This document shows positions 24,083 through 34,927 of a stretch of DNA of 64,000 nucleotides, piece by piece (position 1 is the stretch's first letter; each line of letters opens with the position of its first letter). The position numbers and the translations under genes are program-made. Source of the DNA: Diogma glabrata (lineage: Eukaryota; Arthropoda; Insecta; Diptera; Cylindrotomidae); NCBI GenBank assembly GCA_963693315.1, contig OY856187.1, positions 79,062,796 to 79,126,795 of the forward strand, read 5' to 3'. The notes under the pieces were generated by a model. The model was given only the letters and a program-made list of their open reading frames with translations, searched no databases and was not told where the DNA came from.

Positions 24083-24097
24083 GGTTATGGGACCAGG
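24083..24097 (+). promoter_or_regulatory. Copia primer-binding site
   Basis: GGTTATGGGACCAGG starts at the first base after the LTR. It resembles the copia-group site that pairs with an internal half of initiator tRNA-Met. The tRNA assignment is from memory of the family. Confidence 0.6.
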
Positions 24098-24229
24098 ACA
24101 GTGTTTCGGGTAATATTTTCTGAAAAAGAAGTAAAGAAAAATTAAAAACATTAAGACACATTTTTGTGAGGTTATATCCAGCCGTGTGCGAAGTGAAAAT
24201 TGTAACCGCAGAGCAAAATAGTTGAGAAA

Positions 24230-27200
24230 ATGGATTCAGAATTGTCCAGAGTAAGCAAATTACAAGGAATTGACAACTGGAATCTATGGAAATTCCAGAT
24301 CCAGATAATATTGAAGTCAATTGAAGCATGGGACATAGTAAATGGCACAAGAAAACAACCTGCACCCGTGGGCACAGAAGCGACGGCTGCTGAGAAAAAG
24401 GAAAATGCAGAAGCATTATGTAAATGGAATAAAACCGACGGAATGGCGCAAAAGGTAATCGTTACCACAATATCTGAGCAAACGATGATGCATATTTTGA
24501 CATCAGAGAATTCTGAAGCAATGTGGAAAAAGCTAACGAATATATATGAACAAAAATCAGAATCGACAATCCACATTTTACAACAAAAATGGTTTACATT
24601 GGCTAAAGATCCTTCACATGATATAGCAGCACATATCTCAAAAATTGAAGATATATCTAATAGGCTACAGGCAATGGGGGAGAAAATTGAAGATAAGGGA
24701 GTAATGACCAAAATTCTCCTAACTTTGCCACCAAATTTTGATCATTTCATCAGTGCCTGGGAATCAACGGCTATCGCCGATAGAACGTTAGCCAACCTAA
24801 CATCGAGATTAATAATTGAAGAGATGAGACAAAGTCAAAGAGGAGTAGAAGTCAATGCACTTGCTTCTAATGTAAGAGTAAACAGTAAGAATCGTTTTTC
24901 CGAGAATTATAATGGTAACAGAAATATTCGATATGTTAAGAATAAAGACGATGACCGAAAAAACACAAAGAGAAAACATGGAAAATGTAATTTTTGTCAT
25001 AAACCCGGACATTGGGCAGCAGAATGTTGGAACAATCCAGAAAGTAAACAATATAAACTTAAAAATTACAAAGTTTCTGGACAAGAGAAAGGTGAAGCTC
25101 TCATAAGCGAAGCATTTGCCTCTGTACAAAAGACAGCGAAAACTACAGTCGAGGCCTGGTATATGGACACTGGAGCGAGCGATCACATGACTCATAATCT
25201 AGAGTGGTTCATAAAATACACACCAATGAAAGAAGACATCAAAATAAAAATTGGAGACGGAGAAAGCATTTCAGGCAAAGGTCGAGGTAGCATCAACATT
25301 ACAGCATTTGATGGAGAAAAATGGACAGAATGTCACCTTTTAAATGTACTCTACGTGCCCAAGCTGAAATACAATCTCTTTTCTGGCGGTGTGGCCTTGG
25401 ATAAAAATTTAACTCTAGAAGCTGATAAAAGAATCTGTAAATTCAAAAAAGAAGGCAAAACCATAGCAGTAGGTGAGAGACAAAATAAACTATTTGAAAT
25501 GAAAATCAAGATAACGCCAATCGAAAATGTCAAAGAAAGTGTTGATGAGGATCAAGCATGTATTGCTGAGAAAAGTTCTTTTCAAGAATGGCATCAAAAA
25601 TTAGCTCATCAAAACTACACTCAAGTTAAAAATATTTTAAGAAATTATGACATAAATCCAAAAGGAGATGACAAAATAGTTTGTGAGCCTTGCGCATTGA
25701 GTAAAATCCATCGACTACCTTTTCCTCAGCAAAGCAGTACAAATACCAATCGTATTGGCCAAATAATACACGCAGATGTGTGTGGACCTCTACCAGAAAA
25801 GTCGTTCACAGGAGCTAAGTATTTTCTTCTATTGAAGGATGATTACTCACATTATAGAACCGTATATTTCTTGGGAGCAAAATCAGATGTGCTGGAGTGT
25901 CTAAAAGACTATGTAAAGAAAACAGAAAAACATTGCCCCAGAGGAATAGAAATTTTTAGATCTGACAATGGCCTGGAATTTGTCAATCAAGAAGTCACAA
26001 AATTGATGAAAGAATATGGAATTTCTCACCAAAATTCAGTAGTCTACTGCCCTGAGCAAAATGGCAAAATAGAACGAGAAAACAGAACTGTTGTAGAAGC
26101 TGCTCGAACACTGCTACATGCTGCACAATTTGAACTTAAATTCTGGGCAGAAGCAGTAAACACTGCCGTTTATGTTTTGAACTGCACAGGAACCAGTAGC
26201 ATTAAGAATCAATCACCATATGAAATTTGGTACAACAAGCGACCAAATATTCAGGAATTTCATATATTTGGAGAGAAAGTTTACGTAAAGTTGCCTGAAA
26301 ATAAAGTAAAGAAGCTAGACCTCAAAGGTGAAATAGGTTACTTTGTAGGCTACGGCGATACAGTAAAAGGTAACAGAATTTGGATTCCAGAGGAAGGCGA
26401 TATTTTTGTCAGAAAACATATTATCTATACAGGAAAATTAATAGAGTCTACTGAAAGAGTTCAGAATCAAGCACTGTTGTATCTACCTGAGGAAGAAAAT
26501 AAACAATTCAAAAATAGTCAGGCTGAAAGAAAAGATGACGAGCAAATTGAAGAAAATTTAGAAAATCTTGAGTTACCTAACCAATTATCTGGTTCAGAAG
26601 AAGAAAATGAGACATTTTGTACGCCAGAACCCGAAAGAAGTACAGGAATACAACTGAGAGATCGATCCAAACTAAATAAACCTAAGAAATTAGAAGACTA
26701 CGAAGTAAATTTAGATAATGTCTGTGATTATTGCATTGAAAACCCAGAAGAACCGCTGACTTTTCAACAAGCTGTAAACGGTACGAATGCACAAGAGTGG
26801 AAACAAGCAATGGAAGAGGAAATGAATTCCTTAAAAACCAGCAACGTGTGGGAGCTCGTTGAAGTACCAAAGAACTCAACCATAGTTGAAAATAAATGGG
26901 TTTATAAATTAAAAACTGATACGAATGGAACCATACAAAAATTTAGAGCCAGATTAGTAGCCAAAGGCTTCTCTCAGCGTGAAGGAATAGACTTCAATGA
27001 AACCTTTAGCCCTGTAGTAAGATTCGACTCCATCCGAATATTATTAACAGTGATTGTTCAAGAAAATTTAGTACTCAAACAGTTTGACGTAAAAACTGCC
27101 TTTTTAAATGGTGATATAGAAGAGGTTATATACATGAGGCAGCCAACAGGATTTAACGATGGTACAACAAGAGTATGTAAGCTACTAAAAAGTTTATATG

Positions 27201-28303
27201 GTTTACGTCAATCGTCTAGATGTTGGAACCAAAGAATAAAAGTTTTTCTAACAAACAATGGACTCGAACAATCAAAAGCTGATCCCTGCATATACATTTT
27301 GATCAAAAATAATCTGATAATACTCCTAGTGAGCATCTACATAGATGATGGACTAGTAGCTGGAATCGACGAAGAGACTGTGAATGAATTCTTATGTGCA
27401 CTTGAGAAAGAATTTGATATCACTACTGGAGATGCTGATACTTACCTTGGTTTACAGATTGAAAGACAAAACGATGGCTCTATTCTCTTACGTCAAAGTG
27501 CCTACACAAGAAAAATTATCAATAAATTTAATTTAGAGCAAGCAAATGCTCTTGCAATACCAGCCGATCCACATCAACAGTTGAATGCAAATTTAAATGA
27601 TAATGAGAAGACTGAGTTAACAACTGCTCCCTATAGAGAAGCTGTGGGCAGCTTGTTATATTTATCAAAAGGGACGAGACCAGATATATCCTTTTCGGTT
27701 AGTATGGTTAGTCGATATATGGAAAAACCAACGAAATTGCATTGGAATGCAGTCAAGAGAATTATGAAATACCTAAAAGGAACTGTTGATTATGGTTTGC
27801 ACTTTAAGAAGAAGAAAACGTTATCTTTATTTGGCTACAGTGATGCAGATTTTGCAGGAGATATTGCAACACGCAAATCAACAACAGGATTTATAGTTGT
27901 TTGGAGTGGATGTGTTGTTAGCTGGAGTTCTCAAAAACAGTCTACAGTTGCCACCTCTACCACTTATTCGGAATACATTGCAGCCTTTCAAACAGTCAAG
28001 GAAATAGTGTGGCTCTTAAAGTTAATTGGAGAGATCTATCCTTATCAAAATATTGCTACAACTCTCCATATTGACAATCAAAGTACAATTGAATTAATTA
28101 AAAATCCTGTTCTTCACAAACGAAGTAAACATATTGACGTACAATATCACTACATCCGAGAACAATATGAAAAGAAAGTTTTTCAACTGAAATACATCAA
28201 CACCAAAGAACAGCCAGCAGATATCCTCACCAAACCCTTGGAAAGAAGAATCTTCGAAGTTCATCGCAACAAAATATGCTCCAAACTTGAAGAGGATGCA
28301 TAA
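24230..28303 (+). CDS. Copia Gag-Pol polyprotein, intact
   Basis: 1357 residues, one frame. Gag occupies about 1-270 with zinc knuckle CNFCHKPGHWAAEC near 252. The protease active site WYMDTGASDHM lies near 310. The integrase zinc site pairs HQKLAHQ (about 452) with CEPCALSK (about 485), and the catalytic residues lie in HADVCGPL (about 513), RSDNGLEF (about 577) and EQNGKIERE (about 614). The integrase-before-RT order is diagnostic of copia. In the RT, FDVKTAFLNGD is near 955 and YIDDG near 1037. The RNase H has SDADFAGD near 1204 and ends with KHIDVQYHYIRE. All catalytic motifs are present, so the polyprotein may be functional. No frameshift separates gag from pol. First ATG after the primer-binding site. 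Confidence 0.97.
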   Translation: MDSELSRVSKLQGIDNWNLWKFQIQIILKSIEAWDIVNGTRKQPAPVGTEATAAEKKENAEALCKWNKTDGMAQKVIVTTISEQTMMHILTSENSEAMWKKLTNIYEQKSESTIHILQQKWFTLAKDPSHDIAAHISKIEDISNRLQAMGEKIEDKGVMTKILLTLPPNFDHFISAWESTAIADRTLANLTSRLIIEEMRQSQRGVEVNALASNVRVNSKNRFSENYNGNRNIRYVKNKDDDRKNTKRKHGKCNFCHKPGHWAAECWNNPESKQYKLKNYKVSGQEKGEALISEAFASVQKTAKTTVEAWYMDTGASDHMTHNLEWFIKYTPMKEDIKIKIGDGESISGKGRGSINITAFDGEKWTECHLLNVLYVPKLKYNLFSGGVALDKNLTLEADKRICKFKKEGKTIAVGERQNKLFEMKIKITPIENVKESVDEDQACIAEKSSFQEWHQKLAHQNYTQVKNILRNYDINPKGDDKIVCEPCALSKIHRLPFPQQSSTNTNRIGQIIHADVCGPLPEKSFTGAKYFLLLKDDYSHYRTVYFLGAKSDVLECLKDYVKKTEKHCPRGIEIFRSDNGLEFVNQEVTKLMKEYGISHQNSVVYCPEQNGKIERENRTVVEAARTLLHAAQFELKFWAEAVNTAVYVLNCTGTSSIKNQSPYEIWYNKRPNIQEFHIFGEKVYVKLPENKVKKLDLKGEIGYFVGYGDTVKGNRIWIPEEGDIFVRKHIIYTGKLIESTERVQNQALLYLPEEENKQFKNSQAERKDDEQIEENLENLELPNQLSGSEEENETFCTPEPERSTGIQLRDRSKLNKPKKLEDYEVNLDNVCDYCIENPEEPLTFQQAVNGTNAQEWKQAMEEEMNSLKTSNVWELVEVPKNSTIVENKWVYKLKTDTNGTIQKFRARLVAKGFSQREGIDFNETFSPVVRFDSIRILLTVIVQENLVLKQFDVKTAFLNGDIEEVIYMRQPTGFNDGTTRVCKLLKSLYGLRQSSRCWNQRIKVFLTNNGLEQSKADPCIYILIKNNLIILLVSIYIDDGLVAGIDEETVNEFLCALEKEFDITTGDADTYLGLQIERQNDGSILLRQSAYTRKIINKFNLEQANALAIPADPHQQLNANLNDNEKTELTTAPYREAVGSLLYLSKGTRPDISFSVSMVSRYMEKPTKLHWNAVKRIMKYLKGTVDYGLHFKKKKTLSLFGYSDADFAGDIATRKSTTGFIVVWSGCVVSWSSQKQSTVATSTTYSEYIAAFQTVKEIVWLLKLIGEIYPYQNIATTLHIDNQSTIELIKNPVLHKRSKHIDVQYHYIREQYEKKVFQLKYINTKEQPADILTKPLERRIFEVHRNKICSKLEEDA

Positions 28304-28362
28304 CTTATTAAATACTGTACCTTTGTTTGTTCGATCTTGAGTAATTTTGATATTCCAGAAAA

Positions 28363-28371
28363 CAGTGGGAG
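28363..28371 (+). promoter_or_regulatory. Copia polypurine tract
   Basis: CAGTGGGAG abuts the 3' LTR start (TGTCAG), the expected position for the plus-strand DNA primer. Confidence 0.85.
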
Positions 28372-28622
28372 TGTCAGAATTGTTGTTTTAGACTGATTAT
28401 GTTTTATGGATATCATTTGCTGTTTATTCAATAGATGGCAGCACTATTCAGTTTCATGTATTATCGTTGCTGTATTCATTATTGTTTATTGTAGTAAATA
28501 ATCTGTCAAAAGAGAAATAAAGAACATTTTTTATTCATTACTTTATTGGCTTATTATTACAAAATCTTGTTGTGCATTAAACATCAGAAGTTAATTACCC
28601 ATAATTCCACAAACATCCAATA
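28372..28622 (+). repeat. Copia 3' LTR
   Basis: 251 bp, identical by eye to 23832-24082, followed by the duplicated target ATTGT. Confidence 0.95.
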
Positions 28623-28750
28623 ATTGTCAAATACAAATTTTAAAATACAACAAAAAAAACATTTACATTATACATCAATCTTATAGTACACAAAAAACAT
28701 TTAACGGGAGACTTCAACACAAATTAATAAATTCAATGTATTACAACATT

Positions 28751-28847
28751 AGGTGCGTTCGATTTGACTGAAACAACTGAAAAAACAACAACAATTGCAT
28801 TTAATTTTTCAGTTGCTTCAGTTGTTTCAGTCAAATCGAACACGGCT
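28751..28847. mobile_element. 97-bp hairpin MITE-like element in the LINE
   Basis: TTCGATTTGACTGAAACAAC plus 4 bases (28758-28781) is mirrored perfectly at 28817-28840. The outer ends AGGTGCG and AGCCGTG are imperfectly matched. ATT lies on both sides (28748-28750, 28848-28850), compatible with a 3-bp duplication of the PIF/Harbinger type, but the class is uncertain. Confidence 0.5.
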
Positions 28848-29041
28848 ATTATAAACAATTCACATTTAGAGTATCATAAATTAAGTACGTCACGCATTAC
28901 ATTTATAAAAATTTGCAAAAGTATGGATGGCGGTACAGTAATTTACTGGGTTATTTCATTCATTAGAATAATTTTTCTTAATCATTTTAAAATCATTAAT
29001 ATTAACATTAATGATTTTTTTTGCAGAAAAAATATTATAAT

Positions 29042-29908
29042 ATGGCCAGTTTAAACATTATAGCTTTAAATGTTAATTCAATTATAACACAGCTAAGAAG
29101 ACTTAATTTAATAAAATTTATGGAACATAATAACCCAGATATAATGCTACTATCTGAAACAAAATTAAACAACAAACATATATTTTATGTAAAAAATTAT
29201 ACAATAATAAGAAGTGATAGAAAAGATTCTAAGCGAGGTGGTGGTACAGCAATCCTAATTAAAAACACAGTAGAACATGAAGTGATAAGACACATTAACA
29301 ATAAACTAGTAGAACAAACTATAATTAAATTGAATTTAAAAAACAACAAATATCTATACATTATTTCCATTTACATAACTAATAATAGTACTACAGTAGC
29401 AAACACAACTATAAATCCAATTAAAGAGTTGGAAACTATATTTAAAAAACTTAAACTAAATGATCCAAACAACTATTATATATTAGCAGGTGATTTTAAT
29501 GCAAAACATCAAAGCTGGAAAAATCAAATATCGAATACAAGAGGTAATCAATTAAAAAAATGGATCGATGAAAATGACGTAGATTTCAAAATAGAATTAA
29601 TCAAAAGCAACTTTCCAACGTATAAGAATATTTCTTATTTGGATATTGCTTTAATAGATGACAGAATAGAAATAACAAACATCAATGACAAACATGAAAT
29701 GCCAACATTACAGTATGATCAAAGTGACCATGATGCGATAAAACTTATTATTAAAATTAAGTCATACTCTAAGCAAACAACTTATGAAAAGGATTTACTC
29801 ACCAACTTAAAAGCAATCAAAACAACACAAATGTACTTAATTACCTACGTTATACAGACTGGAAAAAATTTTAAAAAAAAATTGACAATATATACAAAAA
29901 AAATATGA
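29042..29908 (+). pseudogene. LINE ORF2, N-terminal endonuclease part
   Basis: The start ATGGCCAGTTTAAAC gives MASLNIIALNVNSI, the usual opening of an apurinic-like endonuclease (EEP fold) in Jockey-group ORF2. LLSETKL (catalytic Glu) lies near residue 40, GGGTAILIK near 75, AGDFNAKHQSW near 150 and SDHDAIKL near 230. A frameshift near 29825-29835 and a TAA at 29872-29874 in the downstream frame separate it from the reverse transcriptase. The endonuclease nicks target DNA to prime reverse transcription. Confidence 0.85.
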
Positions 29909-32445
29909 AAACTAAGTTCTCAGACAACTCCAAGCTACCTAACAATAAAAACCTGAATACCTTAGAAACAGATACATACATTGATGTATTAAATACAAGT
30001 ATTATTGAAGCAATCACAAAATCGACACATATTCCAAATCATGGCAATTCAACTGACATCTATATAAACAAAGCCTTAGTTAAGTTATACAACTTTAAAA
30101 GCAAATTAGTTACTAAGTTAAAAAATATTAACAGAAATTATTCATTCCAAAGCCCATGGAACACAACTGTATACAGGCCCAACGCCAATAATAATTACTT
30201 AACCCTTATAGAAGAAAAGGCGAATTTAAAATCACAGATTAACAATGTAAACTTACTTATCAAAGAAAATCTGAATATAAATATAAACAATTATTGGAAA
30301 ACTAAAATCCAAAATATTACCAAATATGATAATAGGAAGATGTTTCCAGAAATAAACCGAGTCTTCAAAGAAAAAGGCAATAATAAAATTAGTGATAATA
30401 TACTCATAAAAACGGAAGATAAAATAAAGTTTGATCAATTAAATTTAAATTGGGAAAATCTGGATAAATGCAAAAAGACTGTAAATGAGATTGAGAATGA
30501 CTTTTATTTAATCAATGAAACCAAACAAAAACTTGATGTATTAGGCCAGATTTTCGAAAATCACACACTAAACAAATGTGCAATTGAGTCAAACTCAGTT
30601 AAAAACCATAAAAAATTGATAGAAGAAAAGTTGAAGCCAATCTTTGACGCCCATGCAAAAAATAAAACAGAAAATATAACCAAGACTATATTTAGTGATA
30701 TATTTACAAGCGACAACTGCATGGTACAAGATTCATACTTTATAGACAGTTTCTTTCTAGAATCGATTTTTAAAACATTAAATAACAAAAAATCTTATGG
30801 AACAGATGGTATACCCAACATAGCTATAAAGCACTTAACAAAAGATATAAAAAATGATATATTAATACTCTTTAATAATCTTTTAAATAGAAGATGTTTT
30901 CCCGATCAATGGAAAATCGCCAAAATTTTTCCAATAAAGAAAAAAAACAAAGACTGTAAACTTCCAGCAAATTATAGACCTATCAGTCTGTCACGCAATA
31001 TCAGTAAACTTTATGAAAAAATAATAAATGAAAAATTAAAAACATACGTAGAATCTAATCACGTTATACCAGATAACCAATTTGGTTTCAAACAAGGACA
31101 CTCGACAATACACGCTATAATGAAATTGCTCACTGATATTACTACCGTCATGAACAATTTAAATCAATGTACAGGTGCAGTCCTGATCGACATTGAAAAG
31201 GCTTTTGAGTCCGTATGGCTAGATGGACTCATCTCCAAATTGATCGATATTGGCATTGACATAGATGTTGTATACATCCTCATAGATATGTTATATAAAA
31301 GAACTTTCATTACAATAGATGGTGATCAAACATCGAATAACATATTTCAAATACAAAACGGACTACAACAGGGGACTATCACAGCACCAATTCTTTTTAA
31401 TATTTATTTGACAGAACTAATGAGTGACAACCATTTGAATGGTTCACTTAACACCATAGCCTTTGCAGATGATCTTATTATTTATACGTCTGATAAAAAA
31501 ATAAATATCATACAAGAAAGACTTCAGGAAACAGTGACATTTATTCAAAACGAACTTCACAAGTGGAGAATAAAAATAAATAAAACCAAATGTGAATGTA
31601 TTCTGTTCCGTAAACCACTAAGCTTGGCAACCCAAGACACAAAGAAAAATTGGAAAAATCTCACTATTAAATTTGATGGCATTCAAAATAAACCAATAAA
31701 ACAAAAAACATTAGTTAAATATCTCGGTGTTTACTTAGATCAATATCTATATCTAAATGAACATATTAAAATAAAACTAAAAACAACTGAAAAGGTCTGT
31801 AGGATTTATAACAGATTATTTAGATCGGTATATTTAGATACAGAAGTAAAGTTAATATGCTACAAACTATTAATTCGACCACACTTAACATATGGTTGCC
31901 AGATTTTTTTTAATATTTGTCCTAGTTACATGGAAAGAATGAGAATTCTGGAAAGAAAATGTTTACGACATTGTTTGAAAATGTACCGAACTGCAGAATC
32001 AGAATACAAATTTTACTATTCGAATACTGATATTTATACCAAAGCAAACATAGACCGGATAGATATTCATATATTAAACTTAATCCGCAAACATATACAA
32101 AGAACAATTTATAACACATCTAATCCATTGATCACTGAATCTTACAAAATAAATGAAGATACAATATTACAACATATACATTCAAAAAATAAAATTCCAC
32201 CACCATCAGCTTTTATTTTTCTAGACCGTCACAAATACATACAGAATGATGAACAAATACCAATCATATATCATATAAACAGAAGACCAACAGAAAAGCA
32301 TTTTGAATTGACAAAATTCAATGATATATCTATAATGGCAAACGAAATGCGATTTAATACAAATATTTCTTTGAAAACTGATAATAACCAATATCAAAGG
32401 GATTTATTGAAATTCTGGTGGTTACAACCCTCGGTGCAGATGTAG
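29905..32445 (+). pseudogene. LINE ORF2, reverse transcriptase part
   Basis: 846 open codons in the frame one behind the endonuclease part. RT motifs: IFPIKKKNKDCKLPANYRPI near 350, QFGFKQGHSTIHA near 390, DIEKAFESVW near 430, NGLQQGTITAPILFN near 485, and AFADDLIIY near 518 (the F/YxDD active site). A C-terminal thumb and linker region with KYLGVYLD near 608 follows. It ends with a short Trp-rich tail. It matches Jockey-clade length. The ATG at 29905 is not a natural start; the upstream frame continues to the TAA at 29872. Confidence 0.88.
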
Positions 32446-33100
32446 GGTGGGCGCTCGTACCATTTCAATCAATCAGAAAATGATGCGAGCTTTCGTTCGG
32501 TATCTGCATTGAGCTACAAAAACACATTATATATTGTTGACACCAATACAAATTATTTCACGAAATTATATTCTGATGAAAACAGATGATAATAAAATTT
32601 GATCGTGACATTTGCCTTTTATGAATGATCTACTAAGATGCACATTTCGTGTCTGTTTGCTAGTATAAATAGATATGAAATGTTTTTTTTTTTTTTGTTT
32701 TATTTCGTTAAATGGATGATTCATGAAAGGTAAAATCAAATAATATATGAAGAATATTGACAAAAAAAACAAATTAGGACAATTTTAGTTTTAAGGGAGG
32801 TTTTGGGTAGAGGTATAAGTTAGCTTTAGTTAGGTCAAAACCAATAAAGAAAATACAGTATTTTTTGTCTCCAAATATTTTATACTGATTATAAATTATA
32901 AAGATTAAGTAAAACTAAAATTAAGTAAATTCAAAATATATAAGAATGAAATTACATAAACTTAAATTAAGAAAATATAAAATTGAGTGCTAAATAATGG
33001 CCATAGTTTTAAAATTAATTTAAAATACCGTCACTTAATACTATTTTTAAGTAAATGTACAAAAATTACATTATAAACAAAAATTTGGAATAAATAGGAA
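32446..33100. other. Presumed LINE 3' UTR and AT-rich flank
   Basis: It begins with GGTGGGCGCTCGTACCATTT directly after ORF2, likely 3' UTR. No poly-A tail or clear end can be placed. Poly-T lies at 32684-32696. Confidence 0.4.
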
Positions 33101-33104
33101 TTAT

Positions 33105-33730
33105 AAAACATATAAAAAATGCAGCTTAATCAAATAAGGGCATATTAAAATGAAAAATTACCCAAAATTTAATATGATACAACCTGATATCTGCCGATCT
33201 AACTGTACCTATTAGTTCAGAAAACTTTTTAGAAAACTCCATTTATTCGAAATGCTTGTGCTCAATAATTCCAACTTTTATAAAAAGGACATTAAATCTA
33301 ACACGACCTGATATTATCCAACCCAACTGTTCCTGTTAGTCCAGGAAACTTCTCCATTTAGACTAAATGTTTCTTTCCAATAAGTACAACTTTTTGAAAA
33401 AAAAATGACATTTTTTCAGACTCCACCTGATATTTTTCAACCCAACTGATCCTATTAGTCCAGGGAATTTAGGTGGAAATTTCTTCATTTAGCGTGAATG
33501 TTTCTTTTTACAAGTTATTTATTTCTCTTGGAAAAAACGGCATTTATTCTGCAACAATCTGACATTTTCCCACTGAACCTATGTAGTTAGTCATCAGTGA
33601 CCAAAGATAGATTCCATTAAAAATCTTCTCACAATACTTTTTCGTTTTCCATAAATGCATCTAATAAGTGATATTACAACTTTTATAAAAAAACAACATA
33701 TGTTCTGCAACAACATGATATTTTGCACGT
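33105..33730 (+). repeat. ~120-150-bp tandem repeats related to LINE leader
   Basis: Four diverged units start near 33181, 33302, 33422 and 33556. Each has a CCTGATAT-like start, a CAACCCAACTGNTCCTNTTAG core, TTAGTCCAG-like bases and a block ending TACAACTTTTT...AAA. The LINE leader at 18890-18990 has one related unit (CTATTAGTCCAGAAAATTG). The stretch 33105-33170 matches 19010-19065 in inverted orientation, so these units probably belong to one dispersed repeat family. Confidence 0.5.
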
Positions 33731-34450
33731 GCCGCTGTGAGTTCGAAGTAGCTGAAGCTGAATCTACTTATATTGCGTGTGCAATTTCATGTTCAAAATC
33801 CAATTTGGTAGTTGGTACATAGAGCTATTGCTTATGTTGGAATAAGCTTATGTTATTCACCAAATTTTATCCGAACTGATTCAAACTCTAAGTTTTAAGA
33901 AACTTAGTCACTTTTTTTACTTTTTTTTATAGTTTAAAGTTACTCAATTACTTCTCGTTCAAATCCAAACCTTGTTTTAAGATTTTCGTGAAACGTTGTG
34001 TAAGATTTTTTTCATTTAAAGTTCATGACCCCTTTCAAAAATATTCCCATGTGTCGTTTTTGTAAAATATGACAAGAAAATTAATTCAAACTTTGGTTGT
34101 ATTTTCATGATTAAAATATATTTTAATCAAGATTCGTGTTTTCCCTATTTGGTGTTTACGTCGCGAGAAAACAGGTTTTATTGAATTAATTAAAATATAA
34201 AGTTTGTGAAATTTTGGCGAAATCTAGAATTCGGATGAATTTGAGTTAATTTGAGCTAAGAGAAAAACAATATTTTACATACATATTTAGTATATATATG
34301 TATTTTGATTATTATATGCAATTAATAAAACGAAAAAATTAAATTCAGGATTGTTTTTGGCTCTGAAATGAAGAAATGAAATGTTTGGCATTTTTTACGG
34401 GCTTTCGGTATGGCATCGTTACTTTACAAATAACTCTCACAAATTTCATT
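33731..34450. other. AT-rich spacer, nothing recognised
   Basis: No motif I can support between the tandem repeats and the BEL target duplication. Confidence 0.45.
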
Positions 34451-34455
34451 GAATC

Positions 34456-34927
34456 TGTTCGATTAGCAAACTCAGTGGACTGTAACACTATTCGAATATT
34501 AGAAATTACCACACAAAACTAATTTCGCTAAAAACAAAGCCAATAAATTAATTGAACACATGAGATAAGTTTAAATTTTGAACTCAGAATGATTTTATTT
34601 TTAATATAAATTTTCCTTTTATCAAATTATTATTGATGACAATTAATTTTAAAACAAGTTTCAATTAAACATTATAACATACAAAAAAAATTAATGCAAA
34701 AAACTGTAACAAACAGTTGCTTTTGAAATTTTCAATTTTGTCATCAGTGCTTGGTTTACAAATGTTAATCATTGAATAATTTTATTTTTACAAAATTTAG
34801 GAAATCAAATAAACTTACATTAAAAAATATTAAGAAAACATTACAATGCAAAGTTAAACAAAAAATTAAAGAATATTATAATAAATGATTTTGATTGTAG
34901 GATCTAAATTTATTGCGTATTGGAACA
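34456..34927 (-). repeat. BEL 3' LTR (uninterrupted)
   Basis: 472 bp from TGTTCGATTAGC to GTATTGGAACA in plus-strand reading. It matches 50102-50519 plus 52229-52282. The pol stop codon lies about 18 bases inside it. Confidence 0.92.

Larger units (their letters stand above)
23832..28622 (+). mobile_element. Complete young Ty1/copia retrotransposon
   Basis: 4791 bp. Its 251-bp LTRs look identical base for base, it has a 5-bp target duplication (ATTGT), a primer-binding site, a polypurine tract and a single open 1357-codon gag-pol. It sits between ORF1 and ORF2 of the LINE, so it is younger than the LINE. Identical LTRs mean very recent insertion or recent gene conversion. Confidence 0.97.
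20633..32445 (+). mobile_element. Jockey-like LINE, split by a copia element
   Basis: Order: leader (20633-22219), ORF1 with PRE_C2HC and CCHC knuckles (22220-23677), intergenic stretch interrupted at 23832-28622 by copia and at 28751 by a small hairpin element, then ORF2 endonuclease and reverse transcriptase (29042-32445). ORF1 is open; ORF2 has a frameshift and a stop. No poly-A tail or target duplication was identified, and the 3' end lies somewhere after 32445. The leader contains a TIR element and sequence related to the repeats at 33.1-33.7 kb. Confidence 0.85.

Noticed and set aside
24051..24711. Minus-strand ORFs over the copia gag start
   Set aside because: Shadows of the intact copia frame with no own motifs.
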